Assembly (NCBI GenBank): GCA_946481405.1
Contig: CAMLNY010000051.1
Span: 1 to 7,197, forward strand
DNA length: 7,197 nucleotides
Origin: an uncultured Brevundimonas sp.
Lineage (GTDB): Bacteria; Pseudomonadota; Alphaproteobacteria; Caulobacterales; Caulobacteraceae
Direction of reading: 5' to 3'
Shown here: positions 1 to 6,690 of the stretch, piece after piece
How the letters are laid out: each line of letters begins with the position of its first letter
How positions within the stretch are numbered: position 1 is the first letter of the stretch
Made by a program: the position numbers and the translations under genes
The notes under the pieces: generated by a model
What the model saw: only the letters and a program-made list of their open reading frames with translations
What the model was told of the DNA's origin: nothing
Databases searched by the model: none

Positions 1-85
1 ACGTCTCCAACTCCGCGGTCGACCCGGCGCCGGGGCAGGACCTCCAGCGGCGGCACATTGGTCACCAGCGCCGGCGTGCCCTCAG
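1..85 (-). other. Probable frameshifted continuation of the PL6 lyase gene
   Basis: Read on the minus strand, the lyase frame turns into rare codons (AGG, GCA) and ends at TGA (62-64). If one G is added at about position 83, making CTGAG into CTGGAG, the protein reads on as ALEGTPALVTNVPPLEVL with nearly all codons ending in G or C. At the CCCC run (plus 32-35) the good frame shifts back: PGAGSTAELET then continues in the original lyase frame, again all with G/C third positions, open to position 1. One missing base and one extra base would therefore restore a continuous gene whose true stop lies outside the window. Sequencing or assembly errors are the simplest cause, but genuine compensating mutations cannot be excluded. 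Confidence 0.65.
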
Positions 86-2236
86 CGCATTGTCGCTCCA
101 GGCGAAGACCGGATCCCCCACCCGGCGGAAGAAGCTCGGCGCCCCTGAGTCCACGAACCGGTTGTCGCGAATGTCCGTCCGCTGCACGCCATAGAGTTTC
201 AGCGCCCCGGCGTCCTCGCCCCGCCCGCTGCGCTCGAAGGTCGAGCCCGTGACGGTCAGACGCGGCCCGAAGGTGCTTTCGTCCGTCCCGCCGCGATAGA
301 GGTCGATCACCGGCCCCGTCACCTCGCGGAAGGTCGAGTCGATCACCTCGACCACCTCGGCGTTATAGGTGCCCAGGTCCGCCGTCTCGGTGTGGGCGGC
401 GATCACCGATCCCGTGGCCCGTTCCACCGCCACCCGCTCGAACCGGATGCGCTCGGCCATCGTCCCGGGCCCGGCGGCGAAGACGTTGAAGCTGCGGTTC
501 ACGGTCAGGTCCTCGAACGACGAGTCCTCGACGATCAGTTGATAGCCCGCCGACTGCGGTCCGACGCGGATCACCGCCGCCCCGGCGACATCCGGCGCCA
601 ACGTCCCCGTCACCGCCACATGCGACAGACGCAGCGACCCGCCGCGCTGGATCTCGAACAGACTCGGCCGCGCGAACTGGATTTCCGCCCGCCCCCCGGC
701 CGGCCCCCGCACGGTCACCGCCTGGTCCACCTCAATGGTCTGGTTGACCACATAGGTCCCGGCCCCAAGCTGGATCACATCGCCAGCTCCCGCCGCCGCG
801 ACCGCGCGGGTCAGGGTGTCCTCGCCCGGCGCCGCCGTGTGCGTCGCGCCGCCGTCCAGCGCCGCCACCGGGCTCGTCTTTGGATACCAGCTGACCCCGG
901 TCTCATCGCGCGCGATATAGGTCAGGTCCCGCCGCGCCCCGACGCCGTCCAGCCCCACGGGCGCCAACAGGCCGTTCGCGCCTCGCTCCAGCACCACTTC
1001 GCGCCCGGCGACCTCCGGCAGATCGCCCGCCGTCGGCGACTGGACGTTGCCCTCGAAGGCGATGCCCGACATGTCGCCCTGCACCCGCACCGGATCGCGG
1101 CCGTCGCGGTTGACGATCAGGTTATTGGCGAACCGGCTGTGGATCGGCGCCGCCGACCGCTCGGCGTCCATCCCGGCGCCGAACGACATCTCCCGCGTGT
1201 CGATGATGGTGTTGTGTTCGATCACCGCCCCGTCGACCTGGACATAGCGGTGCACCGGAGAGTTGGGCACGCCGTACATGATGGTCAGGGCGCTGCCGAA
1301 GTTCGACCCGCTCAGTCCCTCCATGTAGTTGTTGCGCACGGTGTTGCGCCGGTTGATCACCCGGACGCCCCCCGAATTCACGACGCCGTTGCCAATGAAG
1401 ACATTGTCCTCGATCAGGTTGCCGTCGCCGTGGCGCAGGACCAGCGCCCCCTGGCTCTCGAAAAAGACGTTGCCACGATAGGTGTTGCCGCCCGACTTGT
1501 TCGAGACGATCTCGACCTCGCCGTTGGTGTGCTCGAACCAGTTGTTCTCGACGGTGGTGAAGCTGTCGGACGCCGAGTCGTGGCTGGTCCCGACGCGGAT
1601 GGTCTCGCCGCCGTTCGAGCCGAGCACGGGCCGATTGCCGAAATAGTTGTGGTCGATGCGGTGCCGGTTCACCAACCCCTGCTGCGGATCGCGGATCACG
1701 ACCAGGGTCGTCCCCAGGTTCGTCTTGCCGGTCAGCTGGCTGTGGTCGAAGCGGTTGTGCTCGCCGTACAGGGCGACCCAGTTGTCCGACTCGGCGCGGT
1801 CCGGCTTTGAGAAACCGTCCACGACCACCCCGGTGATGCGACTGTGGTTCGCCCGCTCGGTCAGGGACGCACGGAAGGCCAGCACCTCTCCCGTCGGCGA
1901 GTACCCGTCGCGGAACACCAGGTTCGACACCACCAGATGCTCACCCGCCATCCGCAGGTTGGACCGGCCCGTGATCGTCACCCCGCCCGGCGTCTGCGCC
2001 GTCAGGGTGATGGGCCGGTCTTCGCTGCCGCGCCCCGTGAACAGGATCTCGAAATCGCGCCACTCCCCGTCGGCCATCGTCAGGGTGTCGCCGGGCTCCA
2101 GCCTCGCCACAGCCGCCGTGAACTCCGCCGGGGTCCGGACAAGCGCCGACTCCGCCCACGCCATCGACGGCGCGCCGATGACGGCGGCCGCGACCGTGAT
2201 CCCGAGGAGAGGCGTCTTGAGACCTGGCGTCGTCAT
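62..2236 (-). CDS. Secreted two-domain PL6 family polysaccharide lyase (probable alginate lyase)
   Basis: This enzyme probably cleaves alginate by beta-elimination outside the cytoplasm. Residues 1-28 form a Sec signal peptide (hydrophobic run, cleavage after AWA). Residues 30 to about 400 are a right-handed parallel beta-helix of the chondroitinase B/PL6 type, rich in N-N-x-F/I turns such as HNYFGNR, ENNWFEHT and EDNVFIGN. Asn208, Glu240, Glu242, Lys247 and Arg268 have exactly the spacing that I recall for AlyGC (Asn181, Glu213, Glu215 binding Ca; Lys220 and Arg241 catalytic), so the active site looks intact. A second beta-helix (about 460-715) lacks a second copy of this set, as in two-domain PL6 enzymes. 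The start is supported by GGGAGGA just upstream. Family assignment is firm; substrate is inferred, since PL6 also includes dermatan sulfate lyases. The last six residues (RARRRW) look out of frame; see the frameshift entry at the left edge. Confidence 0.94.
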   Translation of the reverse strand: MTTPGLKTPLLGITVAAAVIGAPSMAWAESALVRTPAEFTAAVARLEPGDTLTMADGEWRDFEILFTGRGSEDRPITLTAQTPGGVTITGRSNLRMAGEHLVVSNLVFRDGYSPTGEVLAFRASLTERANHSRITGVVVDGFSKPDRAESDNWVALYGEHNRFDHSQLTGKTNLGTTLVVIRDPQQGLVNRHRIDHNYFGNRPVLGSNGGETIRVGTSHDSASDSFTTVENNWFEHTNGEVEIVSNKSGGNTYRGNVFFESQGALVLRHGDGNLIEDNVFIGNGVVNSGGVRVINRRNTVRNNYMEGLSGSNFGSALTIMYGVPNSPVHRYVQVDGAVIEHNTIIDTREMSFGAGMDAERSAAPIHSRFANNLIVNRDGRDPVRVQGDMSGIAFEGNVQSPTAGDLPEVAGREVVLERGANGLLAPVGLDGVGARRDLTYIARDETGVSWYPKTSPVAALDGGATHTAAPGEDTLTRAVAAAGAGDVIQLGAGTYVVNQTIEVDQAVTVRGPAGGRAEIQFARPSLFEIQRGGSLRLSHVAVTGTLAPDVAGAAVIRVGPQSAGYQLIVEDSSFEDLTVNRSFNVFAAGPGTMAERIRFERVAVERATGSVIAAHTETADLGTYNAEVVEVIDSTFREVTGPVIDLYRGGTDESTFGPRLTVTGSTFERSGRGEDAGALKLYGVQRTDIRDNRFVDSGAPSFFRRVGDPVFAWSDNALRARRRW

Positions 2237-2239
2237 TCT

Positions 2240-2246
2240 TCCTCCC
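2240..2246 (-). promoter_or_regulatory. Ribosome binding site of the PL6 lyase
   Basis: GGGAGGA on the minus strand ends 3 nt before the ATG at 2236, a strong Shine-Dalgarno match. It supports the chosen start and hence the full signal peptide. Confidence 0.8.
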
Positions 2247-2274
2247 GGCGGATCTTCGCGATCTCTGCAACCCG

Positions 2275-2303
2275 ACGCTATGAATTCGCAACGCAGCCGT
2301 CAA
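2275..2303 (-). promoter_or_regulatory. Predicted promoter of the PL6 lyase
   Basis: Minus strand: -35 TTGACG (2298-2303), a 17-bp spacer, and -10 TAGCGT (2275-2280). The -35 is near-consensus for housekeeping sigma factors and the -10 is weak, which suits a regulated promoter. Spacing and hexamers match the promoter predicted for the TonB receptor (TTGACA-N17-CAGCGT), and the sequence just before the -35 is also alike (AAATGCGG here, AAAATGGG there). This indicates co-regulation. The 5' leader from the -10 to the ATG is short, about 38 bp. Confidence 0.6.
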
Positions 2304-2312
2304 CCGCATTTG

Positions 2313-2359
2313 CAGACCAATTGCGCTTCAAATCTTCAAACCAGTTGCCTGACCAATAC
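2313..2359 (-). promoter_or_regulatory. Three direct TTGGT/CTGGT half-sites upstream of the lyase promoter
   Basis: On the minus strand three related 11-mers point the same way: GTATTGGTCAG (2349-2359), CAACTGGTTTG (2337-2347) and CAATTGGTCTG (2313-2323). Their starts are 12 and 24 bp apart, and the last ends 9 bp before the -35. CAACTGGTT is identical to one arm of the palindrome in front of the TonB receptor. The arrangement suggests a binding region for a transcription factor, most likely the neighbouring FCD regulator. However, that family normally uses inverted repeats, so a second regulator is possible. A short tandem repeat (TTTGAAGA/TTTGAAGC) lies between the second and third copies. 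Confidence 0.45.
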
Positions 2360-2544
2360 GGCACGGCGGTCACGCCTTCCCGACTGCGGTCTTTGCCCGA
2401 ACCGCTGTAGCCATGCTCGTCGAATGGCCGGATCGGCGGCGGTATCGGCATAGCCGTCCTCGCCGAAATCACCGGCGTTCGGCCGTCAATGCGTGGTCGA
2501 AATCACCGCGAACGGGGCCGACCGCAATGCCCCGGAACGCGACC

Positions 2545-3294
2545 TCAGGCCTGGGCCGACATCGCGGCCATGAAGCGGTCGCGGTCCTGCTGGGTCCGGC
2601 GACGCACCTCGGCCAGGGCCTCGGCCTCCTCGGCGGCCAGCATCGCCTCGAACAGCCGGTGGAAATGGTCCCGCATCGCCGTCCGCGACGCCTGCGGATC
2701 CCGGCTGCGCAGGGCCGACAGGATCGCCGCATGCTCGTCGGTCCGCGACTCCCAGTCGTGGTGACAGACGCTGGCGTAGACCTGCTTCACCTTCGGGAGC
2801 TCGTTGCGCATCCGCCAGATCAGCTTGATGCAGTGCTCGACCACCGGATTGCCGCTGATGCGGGCGATGGCCTCGTGGAACTTCTGGTCCGCCACGGCCG
2901 CCTCGGCGTCGGTGGCCTTGGGGTTCGACATGGCCGCGATCAGCTGGTCCAGCTCGGCCAGGCCGGCGTCGTCGATATGCGCCGCCGCAAGGGCCGCGGC
3001 CTCCGCCTCGATCACCGCCCGCGCCGCCGTCAGGTCGAAGGCCGTGACGTCGGGCAACCGCCCCGCCCCCTGCGCGTCGCGCGACAGGACATAGACGCCA
3101 GAGCCGGTCTTGATCGAGATCCAGCCCAGGGCCTCCAGCGCGATCTCAGCCTCGCGGATCGTGACCCGGCTGACGTTGAACCGCTCCGCCAGCTCGCGCT
3201 CTCCGGGCAGACGCGCGCCGACGGGGAACTCCCCGCTCTCGATCGAGTCCCGGATCTGCTTCGCGACCGACTGGTATAGGCGTTGATCTGACAT
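2545..3294 (-). CDS. GntR-family (FadR subfamily, FCD domain) transcriptional regulator
   Basis: This cytoplasmic DNA-binding protein of 249 residues has the usual FadR-subfamily length. Residues 6-70 form the winged helix-turn-helix, with the signature LPGERELAERFNVSRVTIRE (29-48) and a wing ending GSGVYVL. Residues 86-220 form the all-helical FCD ligand domain. Asp136, His140, His188 and His210 occupy the positions of the usual FCD metal ligands, so a metal-assisted carboxylate ligand is likely. The N-terminus (LYQSVAKQIRDSI) resembles the uronate regulators UxuR/ExuR, which fits an alginate locus where the effector could be a uronate or a keto-deoxy sugar; the ligand is inferred. It lies between receptor and lyase on the same strand. 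The ATG is the only usable start after the upstream in-frame stop, but its Shine-Dalgarno (GGAGGAG, 3309-3315) lies 14 nt away, suggesting weak translation. Confidence 0.94.
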   Translation of the reverse strand: MSDQRLYQSVAKQIRDSIESGEFPVGARLPGERELAERFNVSRVTIREAEIALEALGWISIKTGSGVYVLSRDAQGAGRLPDVTAFDLTAARAVIEAEAAALAAAHIDDAGLAELDQLIAAMSNPKATDAEAAVADQKFHEAIARISGNPVVEHCIKLIWRMRNELPKVKQVYASVCHHDWESRTDEHAAILSALRSRDPQASRTAMRDHFHRLFEAMLAAEEAEALAEVRRRTQQDRDRFMAAMSAQA

Positions 3295-3323
3295 CGGCGA
3301 CTCGTGGGCTCCTCCACCCTGTC

Positions 3324-3352
3324 TCTACACCGTTCCGCGAGCAACTTCACAA
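3324..3352 (-). promoter_or_regulatory. Candidate promoter of the FCD regulator
   Basis: Minus strand: TTGTGA (3347-3352), a 17-bp spacer, and TGTAGA (3324-3329), placed about 30 bp before the regulator ATG. Both hexamers are partial matches. No YTGGT half-site was seen here, so autoregulation through that motif is not evident. Read-through from the receptor gene is the alternative. Confidence 0.3.
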
Positions 3353-3357
3353 CCTTC

Positions 3358-3381
3358 GGGGACGCCCGGCGGAGCGCCCCC
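3358..3381 (-). terminator. Hairpin after the TonB receptor, possible terminator or attenuator
   Basis: On the minus strand GGGGGCGC pairs with GCGTCCCC across an 8-nt loop, 17 nt beyond the receptor stop. One pair is G-U in minus-strand RNA but would be A-C on the other strand, which fits a function in receptor transcription. No U-tract follows, so it may only reduce read-through into the regulator gene, or protect the receptor mRNA 3' end. Confidence 0.4.
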
Positions 3382-3398
3382 TCGGGTCGGGGAGATGC

Positions 3399-6300
3399 CT
3401 AGAAGCGGATGTTCAGTCCCGCGGTGATCCGGCGATCCGTCAGGCCGTTGTAGCAGAGCAGGGCATCGTCATTGATGCAGAACTCGTTGGCGTCCTCGCG
3501 GGTCAGATTGATCGCCTCGATGCCGATGTTGGCCCAGCTGGTGATGTCGTAGTTGACGCTGGCGTTCAACTGTCCCCGGTCGTCGCTGACGCGCGGCACG
3601 TCGAAGGCCGAGGTGAAGGCCTCCTGGTTCAGGAAGTCGGACCGCCACGTGTAGCGAACCCGCGCGCTCAGCCCGTCCCGCTCATAGAAGACGGTCGTGT
3701 TGTACGAGTATTTCGACAGGTTCTCGAGCTCGATCCGGTCCTGCGGCAGAGGGTTGAAACCCAGGTCGCGCGTGGTGTTCCGGGTCAGGCCGATGGTCCG
3801 GTAGTTCTCAACGTTCCCGCCGGTCTCCTGGTAGGTGAAGTTGCCGATGAAACCGAAGCCGGACATCCAGCCCAGACGGTCCTCGAACTGCGACAGGTCA
3901 TACTGGAAGGCCAGTTCGACGCCCGTCTGGGTCGTCTCGCCGTCCACGTTGAAGGTGGAGGTCAGCGGCACGCAGATGCCCACCTGACCCCGCGCCGGGT
4001 TGTTCTGGTTGATGATGGCGATCGGGTTGTAGATGCCGCCGCCGGGGCAGGACGGATCGCGGCTGCGGTTCACGACGCCGCCGACGGCGTTGTCCGGCGG
4101 GCTCTCGGTCACGCTGGCGAACAGGTTGTCGCGCACCTTGTGGAACACGCCCACGCTGATCAGGCTGGACGGGGCGAAATACCACTCGGCCGACAGGTCG
4201 AACGACAGGACGGCTTCCGGCTGAAGGTCCGGATTGCCGCGCACGACCGACGAGTTCTCGGACGTCACAAAGGTCACCGAGGAGGACAGGTTGTTGAAGT
4301 CCGGCCGGCGGATGTCGCGCGCGATGCCGCCGCGAACGATCACGTCCTCACGCGGCTCGGCCACGATGTTGAAACGCGGCAGCCAGAACTCGTAGGACGA
4401 GGAGTTGGTCGCCTGCGTCGTCGTTCCGCCCGTCGCGATCGTGTTGCCGACCGAGTCCAGACTGGTCTTCACATAGCGCGCGCCGACGTTGCCGCGCACC
4501 GGGAAGCCCAGCGTATCGGTGTCGAAGTTGGCCTGCAGATAGGCCGCCGTGGTGTCCTCCGTGATCTCGAAGAAGGAGCTGGCTTGCGAGGTCGGCACGC
4601 CGATCTGGGCGATGTTGGACCCGTTCGCCGCATTGCTGGCGACGATGGCGGCGTTCAGCGCGGTCAGGGTCCCGTTCGGATCGCGGAAGGCCCGCGCGCC
4701 GTCGATGATCAGGAAGTCGGGGAACCACAGACGTCGGTCGTCCGCCGCATTGAAGTTGTCCGGACCAGGGATCAGCAGGCTGGCGAACCGGTCCCCGCTC
4801 GGCCGGAAGAAGGACGAGGTGATGTTGGTGAAGCCCGTCGTGCCGGTGACGTTGTCGTTCAGCACGCTGGTCTCGTTCCAGCGCAGGCCGGCGTCGATCG
4901 AGGTGATGAAGGGCAGCATGTCGAACGTGTCGTAGGACGCGTCGAGACGCAGGGCCTTCTCCTCGTTCTCGCGCAGGTTCCGCGACTGGGCCACCTGCTG
5001 CAGGCGATAGTTGGCCGGGTCGCGCAGCATGGCCGCCGTCGGCGTCGTCGCGAGACCCTGGGCGATGCCGAACTGCAGCGTGCCGCCGCGCAGATCGAAC
5101 TCGATCGGCACCCCGTTGGCCAGGGTCACGCCGACGGTCGGACGCGGCGAGTTGGGGTTCACGAACTCCAGCGTCGTGTTGAAGCTGGGCAGGTAGGAAT
5201 CCGACGTCGACAGGGCCGCCTGCCCTTTCAGCGTAAGCCGCTCGCCGGTCCATTCGAAGCCCGTCGACCAGACCCGGCTCTCGGTGATGCGCGAACCGGT
5301 GTCGCTGGTGGTGCGCAGATAGGGCGCCAGATTGCCGTTCATCCGCGGCTGGATGATGCCGGTCAGGGCCGCCTGCACCGTGCCCAGATTGATGTCCCCG
5401 TTCGGGCCGTTGGCCGTGCCCAGATTGACCGTCTCGAACGAGGTGTTGTCCGTGTTGTCGACCACGCCGTTGTCCGACACGGTCGAGATCTGGACCGTCG
5501 AGCTCTGTTCCGCCCGCTCCTGATCGTTCAGCACGGCGTCGAAATAGAACCGCAGATTGTCGGTCGGCTTCCACTCCGCCGACCCGGCGAAGTTCTGCGT
5601 CTCGTACTTGAAGGTGTCGTAGTCCTGGTTGAAGAACTGGATGCGCAGGAAGGGGAAGCTTTCCGCGCTCGCCCGGCCCGAGGTCGGCGTCACCACGGCG
5701 TCGCGGTCGACGCGCGGACGAAAGGCCGAGACGTCCTGTTCGGCGTAGCTGAAGCTGCCGACCAGACCGATCTCGCCGATGCCCGTATCCCAGCGATGGC
5801 CGATCGTGCCCGAGTAGCGGGGCGTGCTGCTCTCCGACAGGTCGCTGTATTCCGACTGGGCGCGGACGGCGAACAGGGGTTCGTTCAGGTCCAGCGGGCG
5901 GATGGTGCGCAGGTTGATGGTGCCGCCCACCGACCCTTCGATGGTCGCGGCCTCCGACACCTTGATGACCTCCACCGAGGAGATCATCGAGGCGGCCAGA
6001 TCGTCGAAGCTGATGCCCGACCGGCCCGAGCCCGAACCGACGGTCGAGACGCCGTTGATCTCCACCCGGTTGGCGTCCGTGCCGCGGATCTGCACGCCCC
6101 GGCCGACCCCGGCCTCGCGCGTGATCTGGATGCCGGTGACGTTCTCAAGCACCTCGGCCAGGTTCTGGTCGGGCAGCTTGCCGATGTCCTCGGCCTGGAT
6201 GACCTCGACCAGATTGTCCGCGTTGCGCTTCTCGGTCAGGGCGTTCTGCAGCGAGGCGCGGATGCCGGTGACGATGATCTCGTCGACCTGATCCGGCTGG

Positions 6301-6431
6301 TCTTGAGCGGGTTCCGCGTCCTGGGCCAGCGCCGGTGCCGCCGCCATCATCATCGCCGTGCTCGCCAGCAGCACCGTCGCCAGCCGCCGCCCCGAAGTCG
6401 CCCGCGCGAGCGCCATTGCCGACTGTTTCAT
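3399..6431 (-). CDS. TonB-dependent outer-membrane receptor (Caulobacter/Xanthomonas type), probable oligosaccharide transporter
   Basis: This outer-membrane beta-barrel takes up a large substrate using TonB/ExbBD energy. Its length (1010 residues) is typical of the TonB-Xanth-Caul family. Residues 1-36 are a signal peptide cleaved after ALA; DEIIVTG (50-56) is the TonB box; about 60-180 is the plug, with LPDQNLAEVLENVTGIQI, IRGTDANRVEINGV and GGTINLRT; the rest is the barrel, with alternating aromatic strands and the NPDLQPE motif, ending in Phe (AGLNIRF), the usual outer-membrane assembly signal. There is no N-terminal signalling extension, so it is a transporter and not a sigma-factor transducer. 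A Cys pair near the C-terminus (CINDDALLC) may form a loop disulfide. The start is supported by GGGAGG 5 nt upstream. Pairing with a PL6 lyase suggests alginate oligosaccharides as substrate; this is inferred from context only. Confidence 0.96.
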   Translation of the reverse strand: MKQSAMALARATSGRRLATVLLASTAMMMAAAPALAQDAEPAQDQPDQVDEIIVTGIRASLQNALTEKRNADNLVEVIQAEDIGKLPDQNLAEVLENVTGIQITREAGVGRGVQIRGTDANRVEINGVSTVGSGSGRSGISFDDLAASMISSVEVIKVSEAATIEGSVGGTINLRTIRPLDLNEPLFAVRAQSEYSDLSESSTPRYSGTIGHRWDTGIGEIGLVGSFSYAEQDVSAFRPRVDRDAVVTPTSGRASAESFPFLRIQFFNQDYDTFKYETQNFAGSAEWKPTDNLRFYFDAVLNDQERAEQSSTVQISTVSDNGVVDNTDNTSFETVNLGTANGPNGDINLGTVQAALTGIIQPRMNGNLAPYLRTTSDTGSRITESRVWSTGFEWTGERLTLKGQAALSTSDSYLPSFNTTLEFVNPNSPRPTVGVTLANGVPIEFDLRGGTLQFGIAQGLATTPTAAMLRDPANYRLQQVAQSRNLRENEEKALRLDASYDTFDMLPFITSIDAGLRWNETSVLNDNVTGTTGFTNITSSFFRPSGDRFASLLIPGPDNFNAADDRRLWFPDFLIIDGARAFRDPNGTLTALNAAIVASNAANGSNIAQIGVPTSQASSFFEITEDTTAAYLQANFDTDTLGFPVRGNVGARYVKTSLDSVGNTIATGGTTTQATNSSSYEFWLPRFNIVAEPREDVIVRGGIARDIRRPDFNNLSSSVTFVTSENSSVVRGNPDLQPEAVLSFDLSAEWYFAPSSLISVGVFHKVRDNLFASVTESPPDNAVGGVVNRSRDPSCPGGGIYNPIAIINQNNPARGQVGICVPLTSTFNVDGETTQTGVELAFQYDLSQFEDRLGWMSGFGFIGNFTYQETGGNVENYRTIGLTRNTTRDLGFNPLPQDRIELENLSKYSYNTTVFYERDGLSARVRYTWRSDFLNQEAFTSAFDVPRVSDDRGQLNASVNYDITSWANIGIEAINLTREDANEFCINDDALLCYNGLTDRRITAGLNIRF

Positions 6432-6436
6432 CTACG

Positions 6437-6442
6437 CCTCCC
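6437..6442 (-). promoter_or_regulatory. Ribosome binding site of the TonB receptor
   Basis: GGGAGG on the minus strand lies 5 nt before the ATG at 6431. It favours this start over the second in-frame Met at residue 6. Confidence 0.8.
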
Positions 6443-6469
6443 AATCCCGAATTATTCGTTGTTGCCGGT

Positions 6470-6498
6470 ACGCTGGATTGGCATGGCCGGCGTGTCAA
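6470..6498 (-). promoter_or_regulatory. Predicted promoter of the TonB receptor
   Basis: Minus strand: consensus -35 TTGACA (6493-6498), a 17-bp spacer, and CAGCGT (6470-6475) as a weak -10, followed by a leader of about 38 bp. Geometry and hexamers mirror those of the lyase promoter, including the distance from -10 to ATG. The weak -10 suggests dependence on an activator or tight regulation. Confidence 0.55.
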
Positions 6499-6527
6499 CC
6501 CATTTTCATCAAATAACCGAACCAGAT

Positions 6528-6559
6528 GGCCAACCAACTGGTCAACCAGTTGAATGGCC
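6528..6559. promoter_or_regulatory. 32-bp inverted repeat, probable operator of a FadR/UxuR-type regulator
   Basis: The core CAACTGGTcaACCAGTTG (6535-6552) is a perfect 8-bp inverted repeat around 2 bp. After a 2-bp gap each side, GGCCA (6528-6532) and TGGCC (6555-6559) extend the symmetry, so 13 of 15 positions per arm match around centre 6543.5. The TGGT-NN-ACCA centre matches known sites of FadR-subfamily GntR proteins (E. coli FadR, UxuR/ExuR). It lies about 30 bp upstream of the receptor -35, and between that gene and the divergent acyl-CoA synthetase gene. A further single half-site (minus CTGGTT, 6520-6525) lies closer to the promoter. The binding protein is inferred to be the FCD regulator at 2545-3294. 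Confidence 0.65.
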
Positions 6560-6690
6560 GGCCCCGATATTGGTCTGTGGCGTCGCGAGCAGACTGAGGT
6601 CGACAGCCATCCACCCATAGCGCCGCATCCGGCTGGCGCCGACGACGCGATGGCCTACAAGAACGAGATAACCGCAACAAACGCGGATGC

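Larger units (their letters stand above)
2237..2544. other. 308-bp intergenic region between lyase and regulator
   Basis: The lyase-proximal part (to about 2360) holds the promoter and the half-sites described separately. The remaining part, about 2361-2544, has no gene I can support. It contains an 11-bp direct repeat (CGAAATCACCG on plus, at 2464-2474 and 2498-2508) and a weak 5-bp-stem hairpin (CGCCG/CGGCG, 2461-2477) without a U-tract, so I see no convincing terminator for the regulator gene. A 64-codon open frame on the minus strand (2472-2278) overlaps the lyase promoter and looks accidental. Confidence 0.6.

Noticed and set aside
460..1470. Possible second active site in the C-terminal beta-helix of the lyase (residues about 460-715, roughly 90-860)
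   Set aside because: No second E-x-E/K/R arrangement like that of the N-terminal domain was found; known two-domain PL6 enzymes also have only one active site.
392..1810. A 472-codon open frame on the plus strand, antisense to the PL6 lyase
   Set aside because: Arg/His/Val/Asp-rich low-complexity translation with no motif; the minus-strand frame has the full PL6 active site.
2278..2472. A 64-codon minus-strand frame in the lyase upstream region
   Set aside because: It has no clear ribosome site, its second half runs through the predicted promoter and half-sites, and codon third positions there are not G/C-biased like the real genes.
2461..2477. Hairpin CGCCG/CGGCG as a terminator for the regulator gene
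   Set aside because: The stem is only 5 bp, it lies about 70 bp past the stop and no U-tract follows, so it is not distinguishable from chance in this GC-rich sequence.
4140..6620. An 826-codon open frame on the plus strand, antisense to the TonB receptor
   Set aside because: It is very rich in Arg, His, Gly and Asp with no recognisable domain, and it exactly shadows a receptor whose own translation shows signal peptide, TonB box, plug and C-terminal Phe. Long antisense frames are common in GC-rich genes.
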